A stretch of DNA of 64,000 nt, taken from Polaribacter sp. WD7 (GTDB taxonomy: Bacteria > Bacteroidota > Bacteroidia > Flavobacteriales > Flavobacteriaceae). Of the stretch, positions 29,778 to 40,025 are shown one piece after another. The notes below the pieces were generated by a model that had not been told where the DNA came from, ran no database searches, and was given only the letters and a program-made list of their open reading frames with translations. Every line of letters starts with the position of its first letter. Position 1 is the first letter of the stretch. Both the position numbers and the translations under genes were made by a program. The stretch spans positions 1 to 64,000 of the forward strand of contig NZ_QPEJ01000016.1 of the NCBI RefSeq assembly GCF_003335085.1, read 5' to 3'.

Positions 29778-30084
29778 TTTAACAATTATATAACTTAAAA
29801 AAAATCTGTATATGTTAAAATCAATCTAATGTATTTGGTTTTGTGTTTTGAAGTTCCTCAATTATATGTTAATATATATAAATTTAAATTGACATTTTTT
29901 GGAAATCACAGAAGACAACAAGATCTTCAAGAAAGAACTAAAAAATAAAAACTGTAATGTCTTATTTATAAACTGTAGTGTTTGTTATATTTTTAATCTG
30001 ATTAATTATAATGAAATAAATATAAACAAAATACCTTAATGTTAATATATTAAATCTCTAACCTGTTGTGCATTTTGAAAAATT

Positions 30085-30208
30085 CTGTCAATTCGAGTAG
30101 ATTTTATGATTGAAATGAGTAAAATTTGTATCGAGAATAAGAATTTTTAGTTTATAAATAATAGTTCTCGATACAATTTTTCGTTCCTCAAAATCACTCG
30201 AACTGACA
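30085..30208. repeat. Large imperfect inverted repeat (dispersed intergenic element)
   Basis: The left arm (about 30085-30137, with TCAATTCGAGTAGATTTTAT and TTTGTATCGAGAAT) pairs with the right arm (about 30164-30208, with TTCTCGATACAATTTTT and ACTCGAACTGACA), leaving a loop of about 26 bases. It lies just after the stop codon of the sensor-regulator, so a transcript would form a long hairpin. A degenerate relative is near 13190. Similar TCGAGTnnnTTTTGAGGAACG elements are common between genes in Flavobacteriaceae. Confidence 0.65.
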
Positions 30209-30242
30209 TTTATCTAGTTTCTGCACCAAAATACACAACGGG

Positions 30243-33044
30243 TTAAATTTCTAGTATATAATTAGTTAAGTTAGCATCATGATCTAAATCCATTTTTTTC
30301 CTTAATCTGTATCTTTTTACCTCTACACTTCTAGGTGATATATTAAGTAATGGTGCAATTTCTTTTGAACTTAGGTTTAATCTTAAATAGGCACATAACC
30401 TGAGATCATTAGGAGTCAAATTAGGATGTTTTGTTTTCACTTTTTTTAGAAAATTTTTATCAGCGTTGTTAAATGCTTCTTGAAACATTTTCCAATCATC
30501 TGTGTTGTTTAAATTTTTATCTATAATTTTTACAACTTTAGCTACATTCTTATCTCCTCCTTCAATCAATTCTGTTTTTATTGTATTTAAAAACTCATTC
30601 TTTTTAATAATGTTCATTGTAGATGTAGCCAACTCTTTATTTTTATTTTCTATATCATTTCGTAACTTTTCGTTATTTAACTTTATTATTTCTTGAGAAC
30701 TTGCTAGCTCATTTAACTCTGCTTCCTTTTTTGCTTTTTCTAATAACTCTTCTCTCTGATTTTTATAATATCTCTTAGAAATTATATGCACAGTATAGAA
30801 GGAAAATAAAGAAATTAAAACATAAATAATTATAAATAAATTAGATAGATACCAAGGTCTATTTATGGTAAAAGAATATTTTGCAATATTTGTACTTGGT
30901 ATTCCGCCAACTAAACCTCTAACCTTAAAAGTATACCTACCGTATGAAAGGTTTTCATATAAAACTGTATGATTTTCTGAAGGATTACTCCACGATTTAT
31001 TAAACCCCTCTAATTGATACTGGTACTTAGTGGTTAGTGCCTTTTTAAAATTAGGAACACTAAAAAAAACTTCTAAATTATTATTTTTATAGCTTAATTC
31101 TACATCATTTTGCATATTTAAGTTTTTTCTAGGTCCATCAGTTTCATAGCTTTCAATTTTATCTATGTATATATTGAATTTTTTTGGTTCTTTTATAGAT
31201 TTTAAATCCATTTGTATATAACCATTTGAAGTTCCTATGATATAAACATCATTTTTTAAATGAATTATATTCTCATAACCAGATGCTGCTTTGGGTAAAG
31301 ATTCTGCAATTGGTATTGTAGTAATACTAGGTTTATCACTTAATTTACCAGGAGATAAATATTTTATATAATCTCTAGAGAAAAACCATAATTTATCATT
31401 AGAAGGATTATGAACTAGTTTTGCAGAAATAAAATTTTCGTCAGAAATTAAACTACTATACAGGGTGTTTTTTTCAAACTTACCACTTTGTTTGTTGTAA
31501 AGATAAACACCTTTTCTGTTCGCATACAATATCTTATCTCTATAATTTAGAATACTAGAGTGTATGCCTTTTTCTATAGAGCTTTCTTTTTGATTGTTAA
31601 TTACTTTCTTGAAATCATTATCTATTGTTAACTTAAAAACACCTTTATACTCATGGTTTACAAAAAATTCATTTTGGTTGAGTTGGACAATATATTTGCT
31701 TGAGTTATCAAATCCTTTTATTTTATCATTGTATAACCAAGAACCATTTTCTTTTTTTAGAGTATACAAACCATTGTATGTTCCTAAAAGAATTTTATTG
31801 TTATCAATTTGAATAACATCCCAAGTACCTTGTCTATTAAAAATACTAATTGCTTTACTTTTATCAACCCTAAAAACACCTGAATCATGACCACAAAAAA
31901 GCTTATCATCAATTACTTTTAAATTCCAAACTTGACCTTGAGTATTTTTGACAAATTGAAAAGTTTCCGCACTATTTAAGTTTCTATAAAATAATCCTTG
32001 ATTGGTTCCTAAATAAATGGCATCTCTGTAAATAATAGAAGTATATATTGTACCCAAAAAATCACTTTTTAGGTCATACATTCTAAAAGGTGATGTGTTG
32101 TTTACGCAATCTATTCCATTATCTAAGCCTAACCAAATATTACGATCTCTATCTTCAAAAATAGACAACACCGTATTATTACTTAAATAAGAACTTTGAT
32201 TTATAGAATAATTTATTTCTCCGTTTTCATTTAAATTCAATAATCCATTAGATATTGTTCCTAAAGCAAAACTTTTATTTTTAAGTAGTTTTGCACTGTA
32301 AATTGTTTTATCAGATAAAAATTTATCGGCAGGAATATTCCATTTTACAGGGGTTATCCCTTCCAAATAAAAAAAACCATTTTCTTGAGTTATAAAAAAC
32401 AACTTACCTGCTTTACTATATACTTCTACTATAAGGTTTTCTTTTACTATAGCATGATTAGAAACTAGTTTTGGTTTTCCGTTTTCTATCTTAAAAAGAC
32501 CTTTCCCTTCTTCTTGAAAATAAATAATACCATCTACCTTAACTAATTTATTAATTTTAAAATCAGAATTGATGACTTTAACCGTTTTAGTCTGCAAATC
32601 ATATAAATAAATTCTTTGTAAAGATTTAAAAAGCATCCAACCATCAATTTCAACAATACTCCAAATTTGCTCGTCTTCTAGCATTTTTATTTTTTGGGTT
32701 TCAACAATAGAAGTGTAATATAAAATTCCCTTATTGTTCTTTTTCCAATAACCAAAATCCATATAAAAGCCCGTAAAAATTTTTTGGTCGTAAAATTCCA
32801 CAGATCTCATTATTGTTTCATTAGGTGTCTGATATACTTGCCATGTAGCACCATTGTATTCTAAAAGACCTTTATTATTAGCAACGTAAATTAATCCTTT
32901 ATCAGATTGTGTGATTCCCCAGTTTTGATTTTCAGCTTGATAGTCTTCAGAAAAAAAACTAATAATAGGTGGAAACTCTTGACTTACAACTAAATAATTA
33001 GTTAACAGAGAAACTATTAGAATAAGTTTATTTTTAAAATTCAT
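30243..33044 (-). CDS. Membrane sensor-regulator: beta-propeller, Y_Y_Y domain, TM, LuxR-type HTH
   Basis: 933 residues. Signal peptide (1-21), then a periplasmic two-component-regulator-type beta-propeller to about residue 650 with repeats such as DKGLIYVANNKGLLEYNG and NIWLGLDNGIDCVNN. A Y_Y_Y (triple tyrosine) domain follows at about 655-725, one transmembrane helix at about 735-757, a cytosolic coiled coil at about 760-830, and a LuxR/GerE-like helix-turn-helix at about 873-925 (LSSKEIAPLLNISPRSVEVKRYRLRKKM). There is no histidine kinase or receiver domain, so the signal passes directly from periplasm to DNA, as in SusR-like one-piece regulators rather than hybrid two-component systems. 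It probably senses gluco-oligosaccharide and activates the adjacent operon. It is monocistronic. Confidence 0.85.
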   Translation of the reverse strand: MNFKNKLILIVSLLTNYLVVSQEFPPIISFFSEDYQAENQNWGITQSDKGLIYVANNKGLLEYNGATWQVYQTPNETIMRSVEFYDQKIFTGFYMDFGYWKKNNKGILYYTSIVETQKIKMLEDEQIWSIVEIDGWMLFKSLQRIYLYDLQTKTVKVINSDFKINKLVKVDGIIYFQEEGKGLFKIENGKPKLVSNHAIVKENLIVEVYSKAGKLFFITQENGFFYLEGITPVKWNIPADKFLSDKTIYSAKLLKNKSFALGTISNGLLNLNENGEINYSINQSSYLSNNTVLSIFEDRDRNIWLGLDNGIDCVNNTSPFRMYDLKSDFLGTIYTSIIYRDAIYLGTNQGLFYRNLNSAETFQFVKNTQGQVWNLKVIDDKLFCGHDSGVFRVDKSKAISIFNRQGTWDVIQIDNNKILLGTYNGLYTLKKENGSWLYNDKIKGFDNSSKYIVQLNQNEFFVNHEYKGVFKLTIDNDFKKVINNQKESSIEKGIHSSILNYRDKILYANRKGVYLYNKQSGKFEKNTLYSSLISDENFISAKLVHNPSNDKLWFFSRDYIKYLSPGKLSDKPSITTIPIAESLPKAASGYENIIHLKNDVYIIGTSNGYIQMDLKSIKEPKKFNIYIDKIESYETDGPRKNLNMQNDVELSYKNNNLEVFFSVPNFKKALTTKYQYQLEGFNKSWSNPSENHTVLYENLSYGRYTFKVRGLVGGIPSTNIAKYSFTINRPWYLSNLFIIIYVLISLFSFYTVHIISKRYYKNQREELLEKAKKEAELNELASSQEIIKLNNEKLRNDIENKNKELATSTMNIIKKNEFLNTIKTELIEGGDKNVAKVVKIIDKNLNNTDDWKMFQEAFNNADKNFLKKVKTKHPNLTPNDLRLCAYLRLNLSSKEIAPLLNISPRSVEVKRYRLRKKMDLDHDANLTNYILEI

Positions 33045-33060
33045 ATAAAAAATTAATTAT

Positions 33061-33071
33061 TGTATGGGTAA
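33061..33071 (-). promoter_or_regulatory. TGTATGGGTAA unit upstream of the sensor-regulator gene
   Basis: Identical over 11 bases to the first unit at 29744-29754 and 17 bases upstream of the regulator ATG. A weaker unit, TGTATAGTGAA, occurs at 33125-33135. It could mediate autoregulation; as a lone short AT-rich match it may also be chance. Confidence 0.4.
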
Positions 33072-33228
33072 AATACTATGTTGAAAATAAATTGAGATAC
33101 AAAAATCTATTTTTGTAAAGTATATGTATAGTGAAATTTACCAAAAAAAAAACAGTTAGAAATTAAATTTTGAAAAAATTTCCTTTTACAACTTAAAAAG
33201 ATTAATTTTATAAAAATTTTTTTATTCT

Positions 33229-33417
33229 ATGAACTTTCTAAAAAAGCTTGGAGTAGCAAATTTTTTAATGCTCTTTCTATGTATTTTAATAATACTTGTA
33301 GCTGAATACCTATTTCTTAGTGGAGATAAATTACATGGTATTTTTCTTGGACTATGGGCTCCTACCTTATTAGGAGTTATGATTTACCTAAAATTAATTT
33401 ATCGTGAACGCAGATAA
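33229..33417 (+). CDS. Small two-helix membrane protein
   Basis: 62 residues with two hydrophobic segments (about 9-28 and 38-55), an acidic residue at the end of the first (ILVAEYLF) and a basic C-terminus (KLIYRERR). Not recognised as a characterised family. The reading frame of the next tiny ORF overlaps its end by 14 bases, suggesting translational coupling. It is divergent from the sensor-regulator gene (185 bases between starts). Confidence 0.6.
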   Translation: MNFLKKLGVANFLMLFLCILIILVAEYLFLSGDKLHGIFLGLWAPTLLGVMIYLKLIYRERR

Positions 33418-33511
33418 TATCATTTTATACTTATCGATATTTGTAGCAATTTGTGTTATAATCTGGGCATATTATATGATTAAAGAATTTAACAAGGTCA
33501 GTAAAGATTAG
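33404..33511 (+). CDS. Tiny single-span membrane peptide overlapping the preceding gene
   Basis: A GTG at 33404 opens a 35-codon frame: a short polar start (MNADN), one hydrophobic span (IILYLSIFVAICVIIWAYYM) and a charged tail (KEFNKVSKD). The start lies within the last codons of the preceding gene, in another frame, as in translationally coupled pairs of small membrane subunits. No larger transporter or enzyme gene follows on this strand, so the partner is unknown. The 233 bases after it show nothing recognisable. Confidence 0.45.
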   Translation: MNADNIILYLSIFVAICVIIWAYYMIKEFNKVSKD

Positions 33512-33744
33512 AAAATTTTCTTGTTAATTTCGCTAAAAGTTATATAACCACGCTCTTATAAATTAATATGTTCTTTCTAAAAACAAAACTTAATTTCTCT
33601 AATAAAAAAATTATTTTTGTGTTAAGCATATACCTATTCTTTATAAATAATAGGTAATACATTTGTATTTTTCTTTAACTTTTAATACTTTTACCTTGTT
33701 TTGTAGAGTAATTTACTTTATAAACACCCCTAAATAATTACTTT

Positions 33745-36700
33745 ATGACCCCTAAATTTAAAGCTAATCTTTTTTTAGCGTTATTCTTAATATGCATTTT
33801 TTGTTATCAAATTGCGTACACTACTAATAGTAGAAATAACAGTAATTTTATCGCTTTCAACGAAGTTTCAGATTTTGAAAATTCTTTTGATGGATGGTCA
33901 AACGTTACTGGAGATATCTTAAATTGGACTAATGGATTTCAAAATACACCTTCTGCTGGTACTGGACCGCAAAACGGAGCTGGATCTACAGGAGATTACT
34001 TCATGTTTGTTGAAATGTCTGGCTTTACAGAAGGTGATAATGCATATCTTCAAAAAAACTTTGACCTCAGAGACCAACTAAATGCTCAAATTGCTTTAGA
34101 TTATCATATGTTTTCTAGAGATGCTGTTGCAAACATAGGAACCTTTAATGTAAGTATCAGCGAAAATGGAGGAACTTCTTTTAACACCGTATTTACAAGA
34201 ACGGGCAATCAAGGTAGTTCTTGGTTATCTCAAACTATAGATTTAAGTGCCTATGATGGTAAAAATATTATTATACGATTTGAAGCCATTAGAGCAAATA
34301 GTTGGCAAGGAGATATATCTATAGATAATGTTGTTGTTACATCTGATGATAATCCTGATGTAAACCTACTCGGTTTTAGTTTCGAAAATTCTTTAGATGG
34401 ATGGTCAAATCCAACAGCTGAAGACGATTTTAACTGGCTAAATAGACAAAACATTACACCTTCTGCTGGTACAGGCCCTCAAAATGGTGCCTCTGAGGGT
34501 TCTTGGTTTATGTTTGTTGAAGCATCTAACCCAAGAATAAATGGTGATACAGCTTATTTAGAAAGAGAATTTGATTTTACAGGACAAGAGAGTATAGAAA
34601 TGTCTTTAGACTATCATATGTACTCTTCTGGTCTTACTCTAGATGTAGGTACATTTAGTATTTTAATAAGTAATGATGGAGGTAATAATTATACAAATAT
34701 CTTTAGTAGAAGCGGTAATAGAGGAATAGATTGGAATTCTGAAACTTTAGATCTGAGTGCTTATAATGGTCAAATAATTACCATTAGATTTGAAGCTATC
34801 ATCGCAAATAGTTTTAGATCAGACATAGCGATAGATAATGTAGTTTTAATTTCTAAAAATATTACCGGAATTCCTATAACCGTAACTGCCGAACCCCAAA
34901 CTAAAGAGATTGGGCAAACAGACCCCTCTTTAACATATACGATTACATCAGGAGCATTACAACCTGGTGATACATTAACAGGTAGTTTAACTAGAGAAGA
35001 AGGAGAATCCATTGGAAGCTACACAATTTTAAGGGGTACACTTAATAACCCTAACTATTCTATAACCTATATAAGTGCTAAGTTGACCATTACAGATAAA
35101 GACACCGATAGTGATGGATACTTAGATGGCGTAGATATAGATGATGATAATGATGGTATTTTAGATACAGATGAAGTTTGTGTTATTTCTGGAGCGGCAT
35201 CATCTCAATCAGATAGAATAACTTTTTCCGATAATAACTTTGAGGTTTTTACAATAGGTGGCAACGGAAATGGCCTAGGATATCAAGAATCAGGATTTCA
35301 AGCAGCTGCTTTTAACAGGGGAATGAATTTAACTGTTACAGACACTAATAATGATTTTACATTTACCCCCAACAACCCTGCTCCAGGAACAGCAACATCT
35401 TCTACAGGGACATTTTCTAACGGTAGTTTAACATATACATCTAATGCTACCAATATTGCTAATAGAGAAAACTTATTTACCAGAGGAACTATTGCCGGTA
35501 GCGAAGTTGTATTTATTCAACCTTCTACAGACCTTACTCCAGGAGAAGTATACTCGGTAAATATAAACTTCAACACTCCTGTACACGCTTTTAGTTTTGA
35601 TATTATCGATATTTTAGACACAGGTAACGATTTAGATCCCAACACCATACTACAATATGAAATCTTTGCTGATAATAATAGAATTGGCTATTTTCAGTAT
35701 AATACCATAGGAGCTGGTAATGTAGCCACTGTAGATTTTTTTGACAATAATAATATATCTAGAGGACAAATGCTTGTTGGTGACAGTATGGAGTCTTCTA
35801 TCGGGTTTATTAGTAATAATGATACGTTTTCATCAGTATCTTTAATTCATAATGTAATCTCAGGATCTCCTGCTAGTGACTTTCATTTTATCTCAAAATT
35901 TGCCTGGAGCACCCAACCACAATCCTGTTTTGCAAGTGATGCAGATTTTGATGGAGATGGAATATCAAATGATAAAGACCTAGATTCTGATAACGATGGA
36001 ATTCCAGACAATATAGAAGCTCAATCCACCATAGATTATATTCAACCTAACGGTATTTTTTCAACCTCTGGTATAGATACCGCATACGGAACAGGACTAA
36101 CTGCTATCAATACCGATGAGTCTGGTAATGCTGATTATGTTGATATTGATGCTGATGATGATGGTATTTTTGATATCTTAGAATCTGGAGCTGGTTTAAC
36201 TGATGCCGACTTAGACGGTAAAACTGACGGAACTGTGGGTAATAACGGAATAGACAACACTCTTACAGATGATAATTATGAAGATGTAAATGCTAATATC
36301 AATAACCCTACAACCCTACAAGACACAGACGGTGATGTACTTACCGTAGGTGATGTTGACTATAGAGACTCCCAACTATCTGGTATACCTTTGGTAACGC
36401 AAATTCTTCATACATCTGCAGATAGAGTCATAGAAATTACAAACATACATCCTACAAATACTATTTTAGCAAACACCATTAAACTATCACTTTACACAAA
36501 CACTTCTGGTGATCAAACAAACGTGGTTCCTAGTGCTACTTATACTGTTACATCAGATTTGGCTGCCGGAGCTTCAGTACTCATCACTAACTCTGGTTCT
36601 TCTTATACCGGACTCATAAACAACCCTATCACAAACTTTTCTGATGGTGATGATATTCTTCTTTTAACACATCCCAACGGTTTGCTTAATGGAACTACTG

Positions 36701-39069
36701 CTTGGAGAAACAGATACGAAACATCATTTGACATCAACAATACAACTTCTTACGTTAGAGCTGATCAAGTTCTAAGTCCAAATCAAGATTTTACAACATC
36801 AGAATGGATTGCTTTTGTTGATGATAACTTAGACCCCTATAGAGACTTAGCTTCAGGAGGACCAGAAAGACACCCTCATGACCCTTTGATATCAGAGATA
36901 TCTAACGCAGACCCAAACTCTAATCTTAGCATGGGGGTTCATAGAACAAATCCTACAAGTAGAACTGGTGGTAATTGGAGTAATGGAGTACCTGATAGAA
37001 CAAGAAGGGTTGTTATTGCTGAAGATTATGAAACAACCTCAAAATTAAGTGCTAAAGAACTTACAATTAATTCTGGTAGAAAGCTAACCATAAACAATAA
37101 TCTATTAGTAGTTACTGATGATATTACTTTTAATGATACAAATAGCGAAATTAGACTTGCAGATTCAGCTCAGTTAATTCAAACACATAACGATGCTAGC
37201 AAAATAAACGGATCTGGTAAAGTATATATAGATCAAAATTCAGAATCACCAAGCATATATAGGTACAACTACATGAGTTCTCCTGTAGTAACTAGTGGTA
37301 ATTCTTTCACTTTAAACGATGTCCTAAAAGATGGTACTAACCCAACTAGTAGCAGCTCTTCTGCTGTTGATATTAATTTTATTTCCGGTCAAGATGGAGA
37401 TACAACATCTCCTATCTCTATAGCTTCTGAGTGGATATATACCTTTGCCAGTGCTGATGGTTTACTTTCTAATTGGGTGCAAAAACTAAATACAAACCCT
37501 ATTTTAAACACAGATGGATTTACCTTAAAAGGTCCTGGCGCAGTTCAGAATTATACTTTTACAGGAATCCCTAATGATGGAAATTTAACCACAGCTGTAG
37601 GAGGTAATGAGTTTTATTTATTAGGCAATCCTTTTTCTTCTGCAATAAGCGTAAAAAAATTTATTGAAGACAACATTAACTCTATAAATGGTACTCTTTA
37701 CTTTTGGCAACATGCTGGTGAAGTTAACGAAAGTGAAGGCCATACCTATACAGGATATATTGGGGGATATTCTACTAGAAATATTGCTATGGGGGTTGTG
37801 GCTAATGATGAGTCTTTGGTTGGTGCTTTTAACATTACTTTAGAAGCTGAAGATGCACAACTAAATTTAGCTACCACAACAAACGATTTGAGTAATGACG
37901 TTGTTCTCATTGATAATACTAATGAATCTATAACGTTTCCTAGAATTGCTAGAGGTATAGAATCTTTAAAAATAACCTACAGATCTTTAACTGGTAAAAA
38001 CCTAACATTATCTATAAATGGAATCGAAAATCAAGTTGTAAACTTCCCTACTCAAGCAAATTACACTGTACTAGACATACCCATATGTTTAGAACAAGGC
38101 AATACAGTAACATTTTCTTCTAATGATAATGATACTATTTTTATTGACAATATGATTTTAGAAGATGATGATGGGCAAATAAGTTGCTCCTTTACATCTG
38201 GTTCAGGTTTTACGTATACAGAACCTGGAGAATACATCCCTGTTGCCCAAGGTTTCTTTGTTGGTGGAGATCAAGATGGAGGTCCAATTGTTTTTAACAA
38301 TAGCCAAAGAGAATATATACAAGAAGGCACTCAATCTGTATTTTTTAAATCACAAAACAAACAAAAACAAAATACACTTCCGGTACTTAAATTAAGTATG
38401 GAATATAGAGCTGATGACACAAAATTGGTACGTCGTCAAATAGGTATTTCTTTCAACAAAAACAATTCTTTTCATTATAACAACGGTTATGACAGTCACA
38501 TGTTTAATTTAAATAATACCGATTTTTATTGGAAATTTCCGCAAGACAACAATGCTTTATATGTGATTGCTGGAATCGGTGAAATTTCCAAAGATTTATC
38601 TGTTCCATTAGAAGTTGTTGTCGATAAAAACCTATCAATAACTTTTCAAATAGACCAATGGAATTTAATAGAACAAGAGGTGTTCTTATATGATAAAATT
38701 ACTGATCAGTATTACAAAATGAATGATGAGCTAGTAAAAATAACACTAGACAAAGGAACGTATTCAGATCGTTTTTTTATCCGTTTTTACAACCAAAACA
38801 ACACATTAAAAGTTGATAATTATCTAGCCAATAGTATATCTACATATTATAATAAAGCTAGTAAAGAAATTATAGTTAAAGTTAACAAAAGTATTGAAAT
38901 AGAAAAAGTAAAACTATTTTCAATATTAGGTCAAGAGATTGGTTCTTGGAAACTTGAAAATACAAACTTAGATTACAAAATTAAAACGAATACTATAGCT
39001 CATAATGTATACCTAGTTAAAATAAATACAGACAAAGGAAGTATCACCAAAAAAATAATTATTAACTAA
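33745..39069 (+). CDS. Large T9SS-secreted surface protein (MAM-like, MBG_2, TSP3, CBM6-like domains)
   Basis: 1,774 residues with a signal peptide ([17 protein letters not shown]). Two MAM-like jelly-rolls at about 38-200 and 207-370, each opening FENSxDGWSN and closing [12 protein letters not shown]. An MBG_2 domain at about 375-450 ([20 protein letters not shown]). TSP3 Ca-binding repeats at about 452-475, 730-760 and 790-880 ([20 protein letters not shown]). A long beta-rich region contains a CBM6-like insertion at about 1365-1475 ([22 protein letters not shown]), and a T9SS type A sorting domain lies at about 1690-1774. From about residue 880 onward it is homologous to the giant protein at 1-8506. 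Probably an adhesin or glycan-binding matrix protein; the MAM and CBM calls are by fold pattern. Confidence 0.87.
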   Translation: MTPKFKANLFLALFLICIFCYQIAYTTNSRNNSNFIAFNEVSDFENSFDGWSNVTGDILNWTNGFQNTPSAGTGPQNGAGSTGDYFMFVEMSGFTEGDNAYLQKNFDLRDQLNAQIALDYHMFSRDAVANIGTFNVSISENGGTSFNTVFTRTGNQGSSWLSQTIDLSAYDGKNIIIRFEAIRANSWQGDISIDNVVVTSDDNPDVNLLGFSFENSLDGWSNPTAEDDFNWLNRQNITPSAGTGPQNGASEGSWFMFVEASNPRINGDTAYLEREFDFTGQESIEMSLDYHMYSSGLTLDVGTFSILISNDGGNNYTNIFSRSGNRGIDWNSETLDLSAYNGQIITIRFEAIIANSFRSDIAIDNVVLISKNITGIPITVTAEPQTKEIGQTDPSLTYTITSGALQPGDTLTGSLTREEGESIGSYTILRGTLNNPNYSITYISAKLTITDKDTDSDGYLDGVDIDDDNDGILDTDEVCVISGAASSQSDRITFSDNNFEVFTIGGNGNGLGYQESGFQAAAFNRGMNLTVTDTNNDFTFTPNNPAPGTATSSTGTFSNGSLTYTSNATNIANRENLFTRGTIAGSEVVFIQPSTDLTPGEVYSVNINFNTPVHAFSFDIIDILDTGNDLDPNTILQYEIFADNNRIGYFQYNTIGAGNVATVDFFDNNNISRGQMLVGDSMESSIGFISNNDTFSSVSLIHNVISGSPASDFHFISKFAWSTQPQSCFASDADFDGDGISNDKDLDSDNDGIPDNIEAQSTIDYIQPNGIFSTSGIDTAYGTGLTAINTDESGNADYVDIDADDDGIFDILESGAGLTDADLDGKTDGTVGNNGIDNTLTDDNYEDVNANINNPTTLQDTDGDVLTVGDVDYRDSQLSGIPLVTQILHTSADRVIEITNIHPTNTILANTIKLSLYTNTSGDQTNVVPSATYTVTSDLAAGASVLITNSGSSYTGLINNPITNFSDGDDILLLTHPNGLLNGTTAWRNRYETSFDINNTTSYVRADQVLSPNQDFTTSEWIAFVDDNLDPYRDLASGGPERHPHDPLISEISNADPNSNLSMGVHRTNPTSRTGGNWSNGVPDRTRRVVIAEDYETTSKLSAKELTINSGRKLTINNNLLVVTDDITFNDTNSEIRLADSAQLIQTHNDASKINGSGKVYIDQNSESPSIYRYNYMSSPVVTSGNSFTLNDVLKDGTNPTSSSSSAVDINFISGQDGDTTSPISIASEWIYTFASADGLLSNWVQKLNTNPILNTDGFTLKGPGAVQNYTFTGIPNDGNLTTAVGGNEFYLLGNPFSSAISVKKFIEDNINSINGTLYFWQHAGEVNESEGHTYTGYIGGYSTRNIAMGVVANDESLVGAFNITLEAEDAQLNLATTTNDLSNDVVLIDNTNESITFPRIARGIESLKITYRSLTGKNLTLSINGIENQVVNFPTQANYTVLDIPICLEQGNTVTFSSNDNDTIFIDNMILEDDDGQISCSFTSGSGFTYTEPGEYIPVAQGFFVGGDQDGGPIVFNNSQREYIQEGTQSVFFKSQNKQKQNTLPVLKLSMEYRADDTKLVRRQIGISFNKNNSFHYNNGYDSHMFNLNNTDFYWKFPQDNNALYVIAGIGEISKDLSVPLEVVVDKNLSITFQIDQWNLIEQEVFLYDKITDQYYKMNDELVKITLDKGTYSDRFFIRFYNQNNTLKVDNYLANSISTYYNKASKEIIVKVNKSIEIEKVKLFSILGQEIGSWKLENTNLDYKIKTNTIAHNVYLVKINTDKGSITKKIIIN

Positions 39070-39135
39070 TTCTATCTCGTAAAAAAAATATTAAACATAT
39101 CGTTCAATAACTATTAAAATTTAAAAAATCCCCTA

Positions 39136-39318
39136 ATGATAAATTTTATAAAAGCATTAATTATAATGCCTCCTCCCCCTGCTCCAGGACCTCCAGGTCC
39201 TCCAGGAAACCCTAGCTTACCCATAGATACTAATATTATTATGTTAGTTATAGTGGGATTAACTTACGGAATATACAAACTCATTCAAATACAAAAAAAA
39301 ACACTGAAAACATATTAA
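39136..39318 (+). CDS. Proline-rich single-span membrane peptide after the surface protein
   Basis: 60 residues: a short start, a collagen-like run rich in Pro and Gly (PPPPAPGPPGPPGNP, about 12-26), then LPIDTN, one transmembrane helix (IIMLVIVGLTYGIYKLI) and a basic tail (QKKTLKTY). It begins 66 bases after the surface-protein stop on the same strand. The order Pro/Gly linker, PID motif, helix, basic tail resembles a membrane sorting tail, but here it stands alone as a small gene. I believe similar short genes follow large secreted proteins in other flavobacteria; that is from memory and unchecked. Confidence 0.6.
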   Translation: MINFIKALIIMPPPPAPGPPGPPGNPSLPIDTNIIMLVIVGLTYGIYKLIQIQKKTLKTY

Positions 39319-39338
39319 AATTTGAATATAAACCATAA

Positions 39339-39375
39339 TAGCCTCAGATTAAACAAACAGTTTAGTTTGAGGCTA
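39339..39375 (+). terminator. Hairpin after the surface-protein operon
   Basis: 16-bp arms (TAGCCTCAGATTAAAC / GTTTAGTTTGAGGCTA) with two mismatches and a 5-base loop. There is no T run, so it is not a classical intrinsic terminator; it may be a Rho-independent variant or a 3'-end stabiliser. Confidence 0.5.
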
Positions 39376-39624
39376 CAGCGCGTATAAAATTTAAACTTTT
39401 AAAAAAAATATATAAGACGATACTATGACTACCCTAAGCTTATTTATTTTATTTTCTAAAACTACTCTTCTTATGTCGAATTTATAAAGACTAGAAAACG
39501 TCTATTTCTGTGTAGCAGCATCTAATCCTTTATAGAGGAAAGTACAACGCTACGATATAATTAAATAGTAAAACTTTGTTCTTGCCTCTTTAAATTCAAT
39601 TTGTTAAAACCTATAAAAAACAAA
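39376..39624. other. Intergenic region between the surface-protein genes and the tRNA cluster
   Basis: Part of a 335-base gap between the small proline-rich gene and the tRNAs. No ORF, RNA gene or clear repeat was recognised in this part. Confidence 0.5.
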
Positions 39625-39650
39625 AAAGCTTCACATTTCTGTGAAGCTTT
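39625..39650 (-). terminator. Terminator of the tRNA cluster
   Basis: Perfect 11-bp arms AAAGCTTCACA / TGTGAAGCTTT with a 4-base loop, followed on the minus strand by a T run (A6 at 39622-39627). It begins 4 bases after tRNA-Arg ends. Confidence 0.88.
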
Positions 39651-39653
39651 ATG

Positions 39654-39727
39654 TGAGCCCTGAAGGATTCGAACCTTCGACCGCCTCCTTAGAAGGGAGG
39701 TGCTCTATCCAGCTGAGCTAAGAGCCC
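39654..39727 (-). tRNA. tRNA-Arg (anticodon TCT)
   Basis: 74 bases. The cloverleaf closes: acceptor GGGCTCT with AGGGCTC (including wobble pairs), D arm GCTCAGCTGGATAGAGC, anticodon loop CTTCTAA, T arm GAAGG-TTCGAAT-CCTTC, discriminator A. Last of three minus-strand tRNAs read from one unit. Confidence 0.95.
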
Positions 39728-39756
39728 GTATTTTTTAAGTTGTTACGACAACTGTG

Positions 39757-39831
39757 TCGGGGTGGCAGGATTCGAACCTGCGACCTCCGCGTCCCAAACG
39801 CGGCGCGATAACCGGGCTACGCTACACCCCG
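39757..39831 (-). tRNA. tRNA-Pro (anticodon TGG)
   Basis: 75 bases. Acceptor CGGGGTG pairs with CACCCCG; anticodon stem CCGCG/CGCGG with loop TTTGGGA; T arm GCAGG-TTCGAAT-CCTGC; discriminator A. No CCA is encoded. Confidence 0.95.
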
Positions 39832-39844
39832 AGTGCAATTTTAG

Positions 39845-39927
39845 CGGAGAGACAGGGACTCGAACCCTGGCGACCAAAAAGGTCGACAGATTAGCAATCT
39901 GCTGCATTACCACTCTGCCACCTCTCC
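39845..39927 (-). tRNA. tRNA-Ser (anticodon GCT)
   Basis: 83 bases, with the long variable arm typical of serine tRNA (CGACC-TTTTT-GGTCG). Acceptor GGAGAGG with TCTCTCC; anticodon loop TTGCTAA; T arm CAGGG-TTCGAGT-CCCTG; discriminator G. Confidence 0.95.
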
Positions 39928-40025
39928 CAATTTCTCAAACTCGATGTCTGAAACAAAAATTGCGAGTGCAAATGTAATATTACAAAAACAATTTAGCAAG
40001 ATGTTTTTAATCTTTTTTAAAGTTT

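Larger units (their letters stand above)
29497..30084. other. Long intergenic region upstream of the beta-glucan operon
   Basis: Nearly 600 bases without a gene, holding the leader and promoter of the minus-strand operon. It contains the shared box at 29642-29661 and the direct repeats at 29744-29777. No exact TAnnTTTG box was found at a convincing position. From 29800 to 30084 nothing was recognised. Confidence 0.5.

Noticed and set aside
30243..33044. Hybrid two-component system (HTCS) regulator
   Set aside because: The propeller and Y_Y_Y parts match HTCS sensors, but there is no histidine kinase, ATPase or receiver domain; the C-terminus is a LuxR-type HTH after a coiled coil.
39762..39977. 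71-codon plus-strand ORF
   Set aside because: It runs through the antisense of tRNA-Pro and tRNA-Ser, which fold fully.
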